Shown here piece by piece: positions 1 to 13,100 of a stretch of 64,000 nt of DNA. The translations under genes and the position numbers were made by a program. How positions within the stretch are numbered: the stretch's first letter is position 1; each line of letters starts with the position of its first letter. Origin of the DNA: Solea solea (lineage: Eukaryota; Chordata; Actinopteri; Pleuronectiformes; Soleidae); NCBI RefSeq assembly GCF_958295425.1, contig NC_081149.1:20140753-20204752 (forward strand). Direction: 5' to 3'. The notes beneath the pieces were generated by a model that ran no database searches, was not told the origin of the DNA, and worked only from the letters and a program-made list of their open reading frames with translations.

Positions 1-170
1 TAGGTATTACTCATGTTGTGGGGACACAGTCACATGATGGGGACATGTCTTCCTTATGGGACGTGTTGGATGGTTAGGATGAGGTTTGGGTTAGGTGATG
101 GTTAGGATTAGGCCAGTAGTAGTTATGGTTAAGGTTAGCGTTAGTCTCCAGCAACTGTAAGGCCTCTGAA
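1..170 (-). repeat. Dispersed repeat with telomere-like core, copy 1
   Basis: Begins taggtattactcatgttgtgg and carries a run of ggttagg-like words. It is the reverse complement of 33655-33890, with the same order of blocks (tattact-atgttgtgg, cagtcaca-tatgggg, ggttagg run, ggccagtagta). The window edge cuts it. Confidence 0.7.
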
Positions 171-2251
171 GTCAAGGAAATAAGTGTGCGCGTGTGTGTG
201 CACGTGTTTCCAGGTGTTTGATGTAATGGAGGGGGCTCCTTGGTGTTTCACACATCTCCCTGCCCCCCCTCTTCCTTTTCTCAGTTGTCACATGTCGTCT
301 CTCTGTACTTGTCTTTCACTTGCTCTTTTTCCATTTTCACCTCTTGTCTCTTTCCTTTTTTACGTCGCTCTTCCTCCCTCTCATTCGCTCTCTTTTTCTC
401 TGCGAGCTCAGAGGCCTTGAAGTCTTTGAAAGCCCCGACTCCCGTGGCTTCAGCTGCTGCTGCTGCTGCTGCTGCTGCACTCCCACTACCACTATATACG
501 GACATGAATATTTCATCAGGGGTGAGGGCAGAGAAGCGGGTGAGGTCGAAAAGACATGGGGGAAAAAAGAGAGTGAAACAGAGGGAGAGACCGGAGGAAT
601 GGGGAATAACAGGTGAGCGCACCAGGTTCAGATTAAGGCAAAAGAAGAACAAATGCAAATGGCGGAAACAAGACAAAACATGAGGAGAAGAGAGGTATGA
701 TGGATGGTTAAAGGAGTGCGAGACCACAAGGAGGGAACTCATGTTGAATACCAAATAGAACAAGAGCAACAGTGTGTTTGCCATAACAAAGACACAACAA
801 ATAAGCTGAGTGGTAAATGATATCAAGCACCACGGCGTTCCCAGCAGAGTCCTTCCCATCCCTCTCACATCTACATCTCTTCACTCCATTCATCTTTCAT
901 ACCCCCGTTTCTCGCTCTCGTATTCTCTCCCGTCGTCCATTTTCAAGGTGACAGCTTGTGGGATAATCTAATTGTGCCTCTCTCTCTCCGCATGAGACAA
1001 TCTGTCATTGGCTGCAGCTACAGGCGTGTGGATCCGTGTTGTATGTGAATGTCCATGTGGGGGAAAGAGGACAGGAAGGAAGGGAAAAGGATAAAGGAGA
1101 GGCAAAACAGTGTAGGTACAGGAAAAATTAAGGAGAACAATAAGAGAACGAGTATTCACTGAACGAGATCTAAGATTGACTTTTTAGTTCCACTGAAATA
1201 TATACTGGGCTTTTTATCCATGAAATCATAAAGAAAATGTGTAAATTAGTGATGGACAAGGTTGTTAAAGCACCTCAATGTTTGTGTGTAGATGTGGTGG
1301 GAACATTAAAACACATTAAAGTGGTAGCTACACTTAAAACTGAGGCTAAAATGGTGATGACATCACAGTCACATCATCACACTGACTGACACACGACTGA
1401 GGAGTGACAGTAGATATTTTGCAATGTTTCTCCCCCAAACTGATTATTGTTAATGTGTCTAACAGCGCGTTAAAATGACGCTGAACTGTATTAAATACGC
1501 TTTTATAATACGAGACGTACTGGTTCACAAGTTACTGACTCCAAGCGCTGCACATGTAAGTGAGATTTGTTCTTATGTAATGCACTCAGTGTTTTAGCAC
1601 TCCTGCTGCTGTTGATTTTATATGTTTGGTCTTTGCAGCCTCGTCTTGAATTTCTATTTTCTAAATAATTAGCTCTAGGACGGAATGTCCGGAACTATTT
1701 TGTAAAAAGACATCAGAGATTAAGAAAACACATTCAAGTGAATAACTGGTCAACTGATAAAAACGGTGCATGTTTATTCATCAACTGTGTTGATGTTTCC
1801 CACCCAATAAAGCAGCACACTGCCAGCCGAGTAAGGTAAACAAAGCAGCTTCATCTACAGCAAATACTTAACATAACCAAACTTGAAAGACATTGCTACT
1901 CCTCTCCAAAAGATCTTGACCAGAGGAGAAGAAAAACGAGGATCTATACAGCGGAGAAGCGCCTGAAAGCGGAGAGAAATGTGAAGATGTAGATGATGCA
2001 GATGTAAGCAAATCAATGTTAGCCAATGTTTCTCCTGGATGTTATTGCTGCTTTGTGGTCTTCACTCATCGTGACAATTCCCCCACTGCTGTGATTCTGC
2101 TGCTGCTTATATTATATTTTACATAATAGCCCATTTAACTCTGCACCATTACAAAGATGCGTCGCACAACTGCAATGACAGTTAAGTATCTTATTGCTTA
2201 TCTTATGAGGGCGTCCGGTTTCCCGCGCTAAGCCTGCCGTGCATCGAACTG

Positions 2252-2253
<2 letters not shown>

Positions 2254-2304
<51 letters not shown>
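2254..2304. repeat. (ATT)n microsatellite
   Basis: Pure trinucleotide tract of about 17 units. It creates a poly-Leu open frame on the plus strand that is not a gene. Confidence 0.95.
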
Positions 2305-2651
2305 GTTCACTCCGGTTACGAGTGTTGTGTCTGTCGTGGCTTCCCTGAACTTGTTTCACAGCAGAGCGAGAGCACGCTTATCACCATGGAGATGTGGACG
2401 AGATCAGAGGTCATTAAAGCTAACAAACAAAGCCTCAGGTGGTCAGTGTGTGTGTGTGTGTGTGTGTGTGTTTGTGATGAACCTGCAACAGCCCCCTCCA
2501 GTCTCCATGACGATGACTGCACTGATGATGATGGTGGTCTTCAAACAGACTTCACAACCTGAGAATATGAGAGAGAGGTAGAGAGTTAATATGCACAGAT
2601 GCGTCATGGTTGTGGCTTTTAATTGACAAGTTTATTTTGCATACACCTGGA

Positions 2652-2661
2652 GAGAGAGAGA

Positions 2662-2697
<36 letters not shown>
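2652..2697. repeat. (GA)n microsatellite
   Basis: Nearly pure dinucleotide tract of about 22 units. A (TG)n tract lies nearby at 2447-2473. Confidence 0.95.
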
Positions 2698-2699
<2 letters not shown>

Positions 2700-3799
2700 C
2701 ATTTTTAAAAGGTTGTCAGCAAAAAGCCAAGAGTACAAATTATGCAAAGGTGTGTGTGTGCCTGCATACCTGCGTGTTGTGCATCTCTCCACAGAGTCGG
2801 AAAATTAATTTCCTGCAGATGGCACCGCAAGCCCTCAGAGGACACAACTGTGCTCCGACAATATTTGAAGGACAAAACACAGAGACAGACTTTTAAACAG
2901 TTTTGTTCAGGCACAAATAGGCACACCTTGAAATGTCACAAGAAGGTTAAGTTTTCTGTGGGCAGAACACATTTCTCTGCAGTTACATACTTACTTGACC
3001 TCGTTCCGTGAAGGATGCTATACTCTGGAAACTCCGCTTACTTCATTGATCAAAGATTTTGACTCTCATTTTCTTTATCTGTATTCTTCGTACGTATGAA
3101 TACTATCGACGACTGTGTCGTCAGTCTGCATTTCTCACCCTTCGTCTCTTCCTCTCACTTCTCCGCTTATTTTTGTGACAATCGTTTTTCCAATGCAGCG
3201 CATGGACGTCAGAAAGGCCGTGCATAACATTCGAAATGATGACTGTAATAAAAAGATTCTTCCTCCAGAGACTTTGACCTTGTTGGAATGAGTTCATGTG
3301 CTCAAGTTTAAGTGCATTAACATTTCAAGAGTACGGGACGTGCAATTACAGCACCGGAGCAAAAGCCTCCTCTGAAATGAGTCACATGCTCACACCATTG
3401 CACTGAAATAAGTGGGAATGAGAGACAAAAGGTTCCAGAGAGAGAGATTTGGGCAGGAAGGGGAGAATGGTGATACCTGACAATTAGTTCTATGTAGAAC
3501 AGACAGACACTTTTTTAGGTGATTGTGTAAAAACTTGAACATTGAATAACAAATGCTCACTGATAATAAAGAAATAATCATTTTATCAGTTCATAAAATT
3601 GTTATCATTGGCCTTCAGGTACACTTGCATGAACTAGGGACACGTAAGCATATCTTTTCACCAGCTAATATAGTGTCTGCACCAGAAAACATATTCACAC
3701 AAACTATTTCTAATTTTGTATATCCTGTTATTCGCTCCAATGCGGCTAGGAAAAGGTGTGCATTGCACTGAAAATGCAGTCAAAAAACCATCCACGCAA

Positions 3800-3945
3800 T
3801 TAATTTTTGTTTTTTTTCTTTGAAAATGTTCTCATTTTGAGAAGCTAAAATGATCAGAAATCTTGTTTTTAATAGTGAAAAAACCCTCATACCGATAAAC
3901 CGATAATCAAAATAGTTGACAATTCATTCAAACAATAAAGATCCT
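3800..3945 (+). mobile_element. Degraded hAT-type MITE fragment
   Basis: Shares the order agcttaaa-tgatcagaaat-ttgttttta, then aaccgataatc-aaaatagttgac-attcat, with the intact MITE at 22650-23005. Both termini are missing. Confidence 0.5.
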
Positions 3946-4059
3946 CTTTGTTCATACAAGACTTAAAGGCCATGAAATGCCTGCCTCCCGAAAAGATTGT
4001 GAAATAATGGCCTTTAAAAATTCACCTTTGCGTTTGAAGAAACATATCAAGGTAAGTTA

Positions 4060-4150
4060 CAAATACAAACACAATACTTCTACTTTTACTTTCAGTACTT
4101 GAGTAGTAAATTTTAAAAATAAACTACATGCAATACTTAAGTACAAAGAA
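4060..4150. repeat. Dispersed fish repeat (acttaagtac type)
   Basis: Contains acttctacttttactttcag and aatacttaagtac, words that recur in many fish genomes as a dispersed repeat (recalled, not searched). No coding signal. Confidence 0.35.
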
Positions 4151-7100
4151 TGTTGAACACGTGCTTGAATCAGGTGATCCAATACTGAACAGAAATATAC
4201 CCAATAAGAAGATCATTGATGTTTTTTTCCTGGGATGAAACTTAAAACCGATGAATCGAACTAAATAAGTCACTTAGGGGACAGAAATATTCACAGTGCA
4301 CCACACGCGACGACGTGAGTCATGTCTTTCTTAACATAAATGGTCTGTAGGCTGACATAACGGAGCACTTTGGCTTTGTTACAAGCATGATTCGTACATG
4401 GCAGTACACGAGGCCACCTACACGTGTATATGAATGAGTGCTGCATTAACAAAACACCGAGCGGGGGAAATAAGCGAGGGAGGAATACAAGATGCAAGTG
4501 GGTGACAAAGACAGAGGGAGAGCTCAGCTTGTTCCTGTCCAGATGGAGCTTCTGGAGGCATTTGGACCACACTTTGTGTCAAGAGTAATGATTCTGGTAG
4601 TTTGCCAGGTGGAGGCTGAGTGGGTGGATTACCTACTGCAGGAGAGGGGGGGGGGGGAAAATGATGAGTCAGTGGATTTAAAGACTTAAAAATAAAGTGG
4701 TTATTGTAGTGACAGCAAAAGGCAAAATATGCTTCTGCTTATGGCAAATGCAATTTCAAACTTAAGTTGTGTCCTTAAACTTAACTCAAACCTTGTATTA
4801 AGTGCAGTTTGTTTGCTTTTTTGTCAGCAGTTTCCGTCGTGATCGCCGTTATCCTCGCGAGTGACGTCATCACACTGAATTCACAGCGGTTACAAATCCA
4901 CTTCCTGCCTGTAATCACATCTCATTGATATGAGCGCATCGCGACATCAGACTTTACTGCTGGAGTGAAAACTGAACATTTCCTACTCCATTTAGTTCAC
5001 ATTATTTAATGTGTGTTGTTTTTTTTAAATAAAACACAGGTTATTTTTTGGCTCTATAGCCTGACACAGCACGTATTCCAATACCTTGTATTTACTGAGA
5101 AGAACAGTATTTTAAGATCCCGTAACTTATCCTATCTTATTTTTCTTTACAATTTTGATTCTGTGTGTAAATGCCATGCATGTGTAAGACTTATAGATGC
5201 AACAGGAAGAGCATGAAAGACACCCCAAACTGAAAATATTACTTTATTCTAATTGGAAAGTTCAGTCAATATTTAGTGGGGGGCTGTAAGCGAATAGTTC
5301 CCCTCTCTGAAGTCAAGTCTCAGCAGAGCAGCACTTTTCTGATCAACAGACATCCTGTGGAGCCGACAGTGAGAGTAAGAAGCTGCTTCTAGGCTTGATA
5401 TGCGTTTGATGGTTTGAAAAAAAAAAAAAAATATATATATATATAAGAACAAAATACACGTTAGTGAAAGAGTCAACACTTAACCCCTGATTCACTGTGA
5501 AGGAAGTCTCCATACTTTGGAGACGACCAGAAAACTAAATCAGTGACAGAATACATGGAACTAATGAGCACTTTTCTTTTTTTTTTTAAACCACGTGTCA
5601 CTGTAAGACGCCTCATCTGTACGTCCATCCATCGCAAGGATTACAGGATTACAGTCTGTCCATTCCTAGATGGAGCAGTATATGGATTAGATAGGGATGG
5701 GTAATCCAACGGGGAATATCATCCTCCGTCTGTGGAGCATTGAACGCTCAGTGGTCGGCGTATAGAGATCATGGAGGTTTTTATCGGAAGAAGATGGTCA
5801 AAGGTTAAATCCCTGCGACAGCCTCTATATTCATTGCTCTCATTCATTCATTCATTCACTCACTCACCCACCCAATGCCGCAGGCTGCGACAACATAACG
5901 GTGTCATGCAAACTGTAAAGCCGCCAATCCCAATCACCGAGGCCTTTGTTTCAGCTGAAGAGAATTAATATGTAGAGAGCAGCAAATTATGCATGGATAT
6001 GCAAGAGCACATTCAGTTTATGTCCACTCCCAGACGTTGACGGCACCGAGAATGAAATGAACCTCGGTGATTTAGTTAGTGCCTCATAGCAGGTGTGAGG
6101 CATGCAGCGAAAGCAAAGAGTGTCGGAGAACCCTTTTACCTAGTAAAAGAACATAACACAAGCAGCCAGATGCTGCGCAGCCTCGACACTTCAAGTATTA
6201 TTCATCGCAACCCAGTGGAAGCATCACGGCGACATGCACCAGGAACGCTTTAAACTCATATGTGCAGCAGGCTACAACCACCCGCTAACGAGGTTAGCAG
6301 AACTTTTACTCGGATTAGAGGTCAGCGGTGCGAGACCAGGCCAGACTGCATTAGTCTGGCATGAGCAGGAGAGCCACTAATGGACTTAAGTTATAAGTCT
6401 GTGACTCAAAGAGAGGATCGCGTGAACAAGCACTCAGTTGTGTCTTATCCACAGGACTAGTTGAACAGATTGACTCACACTAATTAGAGATTTAAAAAGA
6501 AAACAAAAAAAAATACATTGCTGTATTGTTCCCTTCTTTTTCGGAGGCTTTTTCTCCATTCGTCACTCGATGGCTTATATCCCAACATGCACAAGGACCC
6601 AAGAGAAACTCTACTGATGACTTATGTCTCCAGGTGGAGAAGCATTGGTAAATGGGTTTGTTTTTAAATCCCCCCACTGCACTGAAACATAATCTGTTAA
6701 CATGACGTGTCCCCTTTGTTTCTCGCTGCGAGCCAAGAATAGTGGAGACATGGGACCGTAGGTGACAGTCAAAGACGTAGGTGGAGGAGGAGAAGTGAGA
6801 AGTTGAGGAGGGTGAGAATGGGAGGATGACTCAGAGGCGAGAAAAGGAAGGCAGCGTGAAAATTACAGTTAACAATTTTTAAAAAAAGAAAAAAGGGTGT
6901 GTGTGTGAGATTACACCCCAGTCTCGTACAAATATAGATAGAGTTTAATACTGCTGGCTCAAGCTTCACATTCAGTTTGTGAGATGAAAGTGGTATTAAT
7001 ATTCTTACTGGCAATGAAAACAAAAGAAAGAGCTTTTCTTGGCACTTGGAACTCAACCATAACCACCTGTTAGAACAAGTTTTCAGCATCTTGTCCAAGT

Positions 7101-8591
7101 TATTCTCAAATCAGCTGCAGAGGGAGCCAACAGAGCCAACTCTGGGCATTTGCATACCAGACTAAAGCAGAGGACACACTACAAGGGTTCCTTGCCCAAT
7201 TTTACCCACGATTCACAGTCGGGCAGAGTCCGCACCAGTCAGTACTACTAGTTGGGGACAGACGGCATGGCGACAGAAATCTGTTTGTGTGTGAGGGTAA
7301 AAGAACACAAATCTCATTTTTTTGAACGTACTTTGGACGTAATCAGGTATTTTGTACTGATTACTGACCCGACTGCAAACACGTGCTGCCAACAGCCAAT
7401 GAAAAACCAATGAGTACGTGGGACACCGGACATTGTGTCAGAAGACGACAGGAAGTAGCGGGAATATCTAAACAACGTTGCCAACGTCGACTCTTCCATG
7501 ACTTCATCCATACCCGTCTTTTCTTCTTTGATTTCTCAGAGCAGATAGAAGCGCAAAGAGCCACAGTGAGTTTGTCCTCCACGTTCATCTACCCTCTCGT
7601 AGAGCATCTCACGAGAGTCTGCTGCGTTCAGTTGGCTTCTCTTGGTTTGACAAATCATGTCGTCTGTGAGGATCATCAGGCGCAGATGGTCCAGATCCTC
7701 CGTCTTTCAGTCGTCGGTTAGTGTGAACTAACTAGTGTGAAAGTTGTGTCACAGCTTTACTCGTACTGTATGATTCACTGGCTGCACCTGAAGGAGGAGT
7801 TTCCAGGTTTCCCCTCCGTGAAGTCTCTCCTTTAATTTGCTCAGACAAAGAAAGATCAGAGGACTCGAGCAACAATAAAAGATGCTTTGTTTCTGTCGCT
7901 GGAAAAGGGACGATTTTTTTTATTCATGTCAAGTGTGAAAGCACTCTTACTGTGGAGGGGGTGGGGCTTTAGTTTAACAGCAGCTTTTATCACTGCTGTA
8001 CTTCAATCACAAACGTTACCATGCATTTGTGTGTTATAAAGGAGCTTCTGCCAGAGGCTGCTAGTTTGATTTGGTGTTGCTTTTTTCTCTCTAAAGCAAT
8101 AAAAGAACAAAAAGAACCAGTGTATTTACATCTAAAAATTAGGACTTTAATAAAGATGTGAGGGTTTGTTTTTTTTACACAACACATATTCAGAACAATA
8201 GAACACCATACAAGAAAGGGACATACAGTATAGGTATACAAACAATATGATTGAAAATAGACAGAGCATACAGTGCATACAGTAAAAAAGAAAGAATAAT
8301 CATGTAAGAAAAGACAGATGGTGTTGAAAGCATAGTTTTTACCATTTCAATAACCATAAACATAAAAATGCTCTGGTACGAGCTCAGCAGACACCAGGCA
8401 TATTATTGACCATAACACTGCAGACTGAGAGGCATCGAAGCACAACAGGAGGATTTTGATTGGATTTAGCATCAGTTTGGCAGCACATAATATATAATAC
8501 ATTTCCTGCATTAGAGTTTTCAAATGTTTTTGTCAAACCTCTAAATTTTTTTTTAAATTCACTAAGGAGACAGGGTTGCAATTTTCTTGTT

Positions 8592-8594
<3 letters not shown>

Positions 8595-8636
<42 letters not shown>
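8595..8636. repeat. (AT)n microsatellite
   Basis: Perfect TA tract of about 20 units, able to form a hairpin. Probably outside the nptxr coding unit but possibly in its 3' flank. Confidence 0.95.
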
Positions 8637-8639
<3 letters not shown>

Positions 8640-9934
8640 AGGAATGAGTCGCCTTGCTGTAAATGAGTCCAATAACCTGTCTATAGAACATAAGAGACCC
8701 TCAGGCTTTCATTGGGAATCAGTAAAACAGCAAACCCGAGCATGGATTCAACAGGCGCTCTCTCCTCTTTTCGTGACACTCGGGAGCAAAACATTGCAGT
8801 GGCAAAATATTATGCATAAAACAACACATCATGCAGAGGTGAAAACAAAGTAGCCTCACTCTGAACGAGTACCTGATCCATGCGTCTTTTCCCAAGTCGC
8901 TGCTCTTTCCTCCTCTTTCATCATCTACTCCTCACTGCAGTGCTCCTTTAGTCCTACTTTATATTCCCTCTCTTTTTTTTCCTCCAACATTTTTCATCAC
9001 CTTACCTTGACTCCCAAACTCTTAAGCTGCCACAGCCCTGAATTAACTCCAGTCTGACCTTTCTACTCCAGGGGATTTCTGCTGGCTTAATGCAACCTCT
9101 CTTAGCTGTGGAAGACTTCGACAGCTCTCAGCTGGAAAAGGCCATTAACGCCAACGCTTGGACTGTTAAATGACCATTTCTCAAGTACCTTTAATTAGTA
9201 TATACGATGCCACTGCTGCCAGCTGAGGGGAAACTTGTTGTAAAGGCTGAAAACAATCCATAAGCACATCTACGGCTCACACATGAACATGCTATATCTT
9301 GTTTGGTTAATATTTACAAAAACACAAGTGGGAAAACACGAATCCTGCGATTCATGGACCAGAAACTTCCTTATGTCTCTGCTGGTTGTCTGGTAATTTG
9401 TCCAAGCTAAGAAATTGTTTGGCACACACTGCACAAACTGATGATCTTCTGTATTTACTGGTTGGTTTTAGTGCAGATTTGATAAAACAAGTCAAACACA
9501 TTTTTACAATAAAGTAGCTTTGTACACGTTTTATCGTCCGTTTTTTACTCTTTTAAAGTTAAACTGATGGTAGATCCATATTTAATTGAGTGGACGCCTC
9601 AACATTTTCACTTCACCAAGTCAATGCTTCATCCGTCTTCAGCCGCTCAAGAACATGAAGCTTGAATGTGACATACATATACAACAGCTATATTCATGAG
9701 GAGTCCCTTTTGTTATATTGCACAATTCTCCATTGAAAACACCATGACAGAATATAAGTGCAAAGCCTCAGCTCGATCATATAAACATATGCCATTCATT
9801 TACTTTCATGCCACATAGAGTTAATGTGAACATCCTTTAGCGGATATATGAATATGGGGAGACAGAATTTAAATGTACCCCTCATCTCCGCCCCTCTCTT
9901 CACCTACTCTTTCCTCAAAGCCTCCCACTGTCGG

Positions 9935-10162
9935 TCACTGAGAGCTCCTGCTGTGTTTACTACACGGCTCGCCCGGGTGCTTGGTGGCTCCATAGACCTT
10001 AACTCCGTTCTCAGTCCAGGGGACCACATTGCCCTGGGTTACTCTGCCGCAGCGAGACAAACTGGCCACCTGACTAGAGGACAGGACCCGGTCCCAGAGA
10101 CCCACCTGAGACAATTCTCCGACCAAGGCCTGAGATGAGTCAAAGCCTCCACCCAGGGAATC
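9935..10162 (-). CDS. nptxr: nptxr terminal coding exon 5
   Basis: 228 nt including the TGA at 9937-9935, residues 483-557. Acceptor is ctctctag|GATTCC. Encodes DSLGGGFDSSQALVGE and GNVVPWTENG, matching the family blocks around GGRFDATQAFVGD and GNVLPWED. The last 15 or so residues are unlike mammals, ending in a Ser-rich tail. The 3'UTR lies below 9935; I could not fix its poly(A) site. Confidence 0.92.
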   Translation of the reverse strand, partial: DSLGGGFDSSQALVGELSQVGLWDRVLSSSQVASLSRCGRVTQGNVVPWTENGVKVYGATKHPGEPCSKHSRSSQ

Positions 10163-13100
10163 CTAGAGAGTAAGAGGTGTAAGAAACACAGTGATTTAGG
10201 GGTAAATACATTTACGCTTCCATGCACACACAAGCTTAGCTTTAGAGTTGACAGACTGGGTTTCCTTCAGCCTGTTTTAATGCACATTTCCTGGATGGAA
10301 ACACCCTTGAGGGGAGGTGGAAAAGTTGCCATATACTGTAGATAAAAAGGTAGGTAGCAGTGGAAACGGTTTCATTGACTAAAAGAGGGCAGAGAAAGGA
10401 ACCTGCACATTACACTGTGCTGGGACAACAGTGGAAACGGCAGAGACAGTGGACGACATGAGGTTTGGGTCGGCTGATGTGGACACGGAACGTACTACAA
10501 ATATTACTCCAATAAGCAGCAACAACACATCGAGGCGTGTTGACGCTCTTTATTTACGTCCTGAAGTTGGTCCGTGTTATCGCTCTGGGGTGACGCAGAC
10601 TTTTGCCGCCACCTTCTTCTAATCTCAGTGAACTAACTCCCAATATTAATGAAAATCTGGTAAAAATGCGCGTTAATATTTCATGGAAACTGAGCTTATG
10701 ACTGAGGAGTGTAGCCAAATGGAAGCAGTTCTTCCTTGGAAAGCATTCTTATTGCTCTTGGTTAATAATTTCCTATGTGCAGAGCCATTCTTGTTTTTGT
10801 ATACTGTATTTATTATTATCATAATTATTATTGTGGGAAACCACCAAGTGATAACTAAAAACTTATCTGCTCCAACTAAATTCATTCAGTCTTCCACTCC
10901 CTCCTTCATGCACTCACCTGCTCCTGTCCCAGCAGCAGCTCTCCCCCAGGTCTGATGTGGTGTCCAGCTGCCAGTGCGTGGCCCTCGCCCCTCAGCTTTC
11001 CCCCCTGATAGGCTTGCCAGGCTCCTCCCTTCTGGCTCCAGCTCACACAGATGTGCTGCCAGCTGCCTCTCGTCAGGTTCAGAGGTAACTGTGCCACCTA
11101 GGAAAAGAAAGATAATTGTAACACGCATTCTGGAAGCTTAAAGTTTTCACACATTATTGATTTGATGGTGATTGTTTTGAGTCAAATTTGGTTGTGTGGT
11201 GTCTATGTTGTCATATGTCCTTGTTTATTGTGGGTTTTTATTGCTTTTGTGCTGCCAACATCAAAACAACAGCCCCTTAAAGGGACAGTTGAAGCTCTGA
11301 ACTGAAATAAACCAAATGCAAATTGTGTGATAGACTCCACAGTGCAGCTGTATAGCGATATAATCTTTACTTCTTTTTTTCTGCCTCCATCTTGCCCTCT
11401 CTCATGTCCTTTTCTGTTACACCAAATGTCCTCCTTCACAACATCCATGAACACCCTGTGTCACCATGCCTCTCTTTACTTTATTTCCAAACCTGAGCTG
11501 TCCCTCAAACATGCTCATTTCTAATCCTTTCCAGCATCTTCAGCTTGGCCACCTCTACTCTACTTGACCTTACAACTACTTAACTTAATAGTTACAGCAA
11601 TCGCACAGGATTAAGGCTACTTTGATTGACAGCTAAATCGGCTGTTTCATTAGATTTGTTCTCTTTATTTGTTTGCAAATACAGCACACGCTTTATTCTC
11701 AACTAGATATTAGAAACCTAAAAAATCTATAAAATATATCCATCTCACAATATTACCCCATATTGCACTGGCGGGGATTCATTGGGTCTTATAAGAACTT
11801 GGAATGTTTTTTTTAATACTATTCTGAATATTGACAAAATGTACACATTTACAAAAACAATATTAGTGTTACTTTTACAGCTTCCTGATATATTTATGAC
11901 CAAACTAGTATTTTTACTTACCTTTTACTGACAAACATTGCACAAAAATGTACATATACAGTATATTATATTTATGTCAGTATTACATTAAAAGTAAATG
12001 TTCATTAATTCATTCATTGTCTACCACTCCTCCTCCACACAACACGGTACAATGGACAGAATATAACAAAATCCATCCCAGTTGCACATGATATTCTACA
12101 TATTGTATTTAAAATAAAGTTGCCTGGAAGGTTAGTGTTGAGTTAGTAGATATTTCATCTGTAATTAATGTGTATTAAAACCCACGTACACCATGCAAGA
12201 CAAACACAGAACACATGCCTGGTTTCTCGACGTTGCATTTCAACTCTGCGGCTACAACCGCACGCGCGTTACATCACCTTGTCATTGATGAGCATCTCGG
12301 TGGGGGTGTGCAGGCCTTGCAGCAGCACCAGTTCATTTGGCTGTTCGGGAACGGCGTAAGACAGCGGCGTCCCGATGCCGCCCTCTGTGGGCCGCAGCCA
12401 CAGGCAGAGGGTGAAGGCCCGCAGCTTTGGGAGCGAGTGTTTCACCACGGCGTACATGTAGTTCGTCCGTGTTGGGAAGGACAGTCTGTAGCCTTCTGGG
12501 AAGGAATGGCCAGGACTGCCTGCAGAGGAGGAGAGAAGAGGCTTGAATGTTGAAATATAAAAGTGGAAAGTAATAGACAAGTCAAGGAGAGATCAATACA
12601 AACATTCAGCTGCACTTTAGTCACAAAAAACTGATCTGTTTTATTAAGCAATTTCTTCATTCCTTTATTGTAACAAAGCTTGATGTGATGAAGAGATAAG
12701 TACATTTTATGCCTCATTATTTTTCATTTAATTCATCATTAGTGACTAATTGTTTGATTCTTCTGATCATATTCCTTCCTGATTTTTTGTTCTTACCTTC
12801 CTCCAGTCCTGAGATGCGATGGTGTAGTTTACTGATACCATGGTCTATTTCCTGTCTGTGTTTCTCAGTTTCCAGCCTGAGGGCTTTCCTCTCCTTTTCG
12901 AGGAGCTCCACCTTCCTCTCCAGCTCCCCCTCCAAGTCTTCCATTCTCCAGGGATCGTCAGTATCGGCTTTGTGGCCGCGGTCAGCCAACCTTTCTGGGA
13001 CACCAGAAATCCCACTTTCCAGTGGCCCTGCCGGGGCCCTTCCATCCGTCTGGTTGTGAGGAAATGGGCCGATGTCTGACTGCAGAGGAGGGGCGACAGC

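Larger units (their letters stand above)
170..9934. other. Gene-poor 5' part of the window
   Basis: No supported coding exon. Contains a (GCT)8 tract at 459-482, microsatellites, the repeat fragments listed separately, and a 7.1-7.75 kb stretch that looks like degraded repeat. The part nearest 9934 must include the nptxr 3'UTR, but no minus-strand AATAAA is well placed; candidates are ATTAAA at 9195-9190 and AATAAA at 7924-7919. Confidence 0.5.

Noticed and set aside
281..868. 195-codon minus-strand open frame
   Set aside because: It is antisense to a (GCT)n tract and made of low-complexity pyrimidine/purine runs; no family motif and no splice or start context.
2239..2562. 107-codon frame with poly-Leu and alternating Val-Cys
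   Set aside because: Produced by translating the (ATT)n and (TG)n microsatellites.
7130..7745. Possible large MITE bounded by gacacactaca and ctagtgtgaaag
   Set aside because: The ends match too poorly to call terminal repeats, and no target duplication was seen.
12215..12553. Plus-strand frames across 12.2-13.1 kb
   Set aside because: Antisense shadows of nptxr exons 2 and 3, which have conserved motifs and splice sites on the minus strand.
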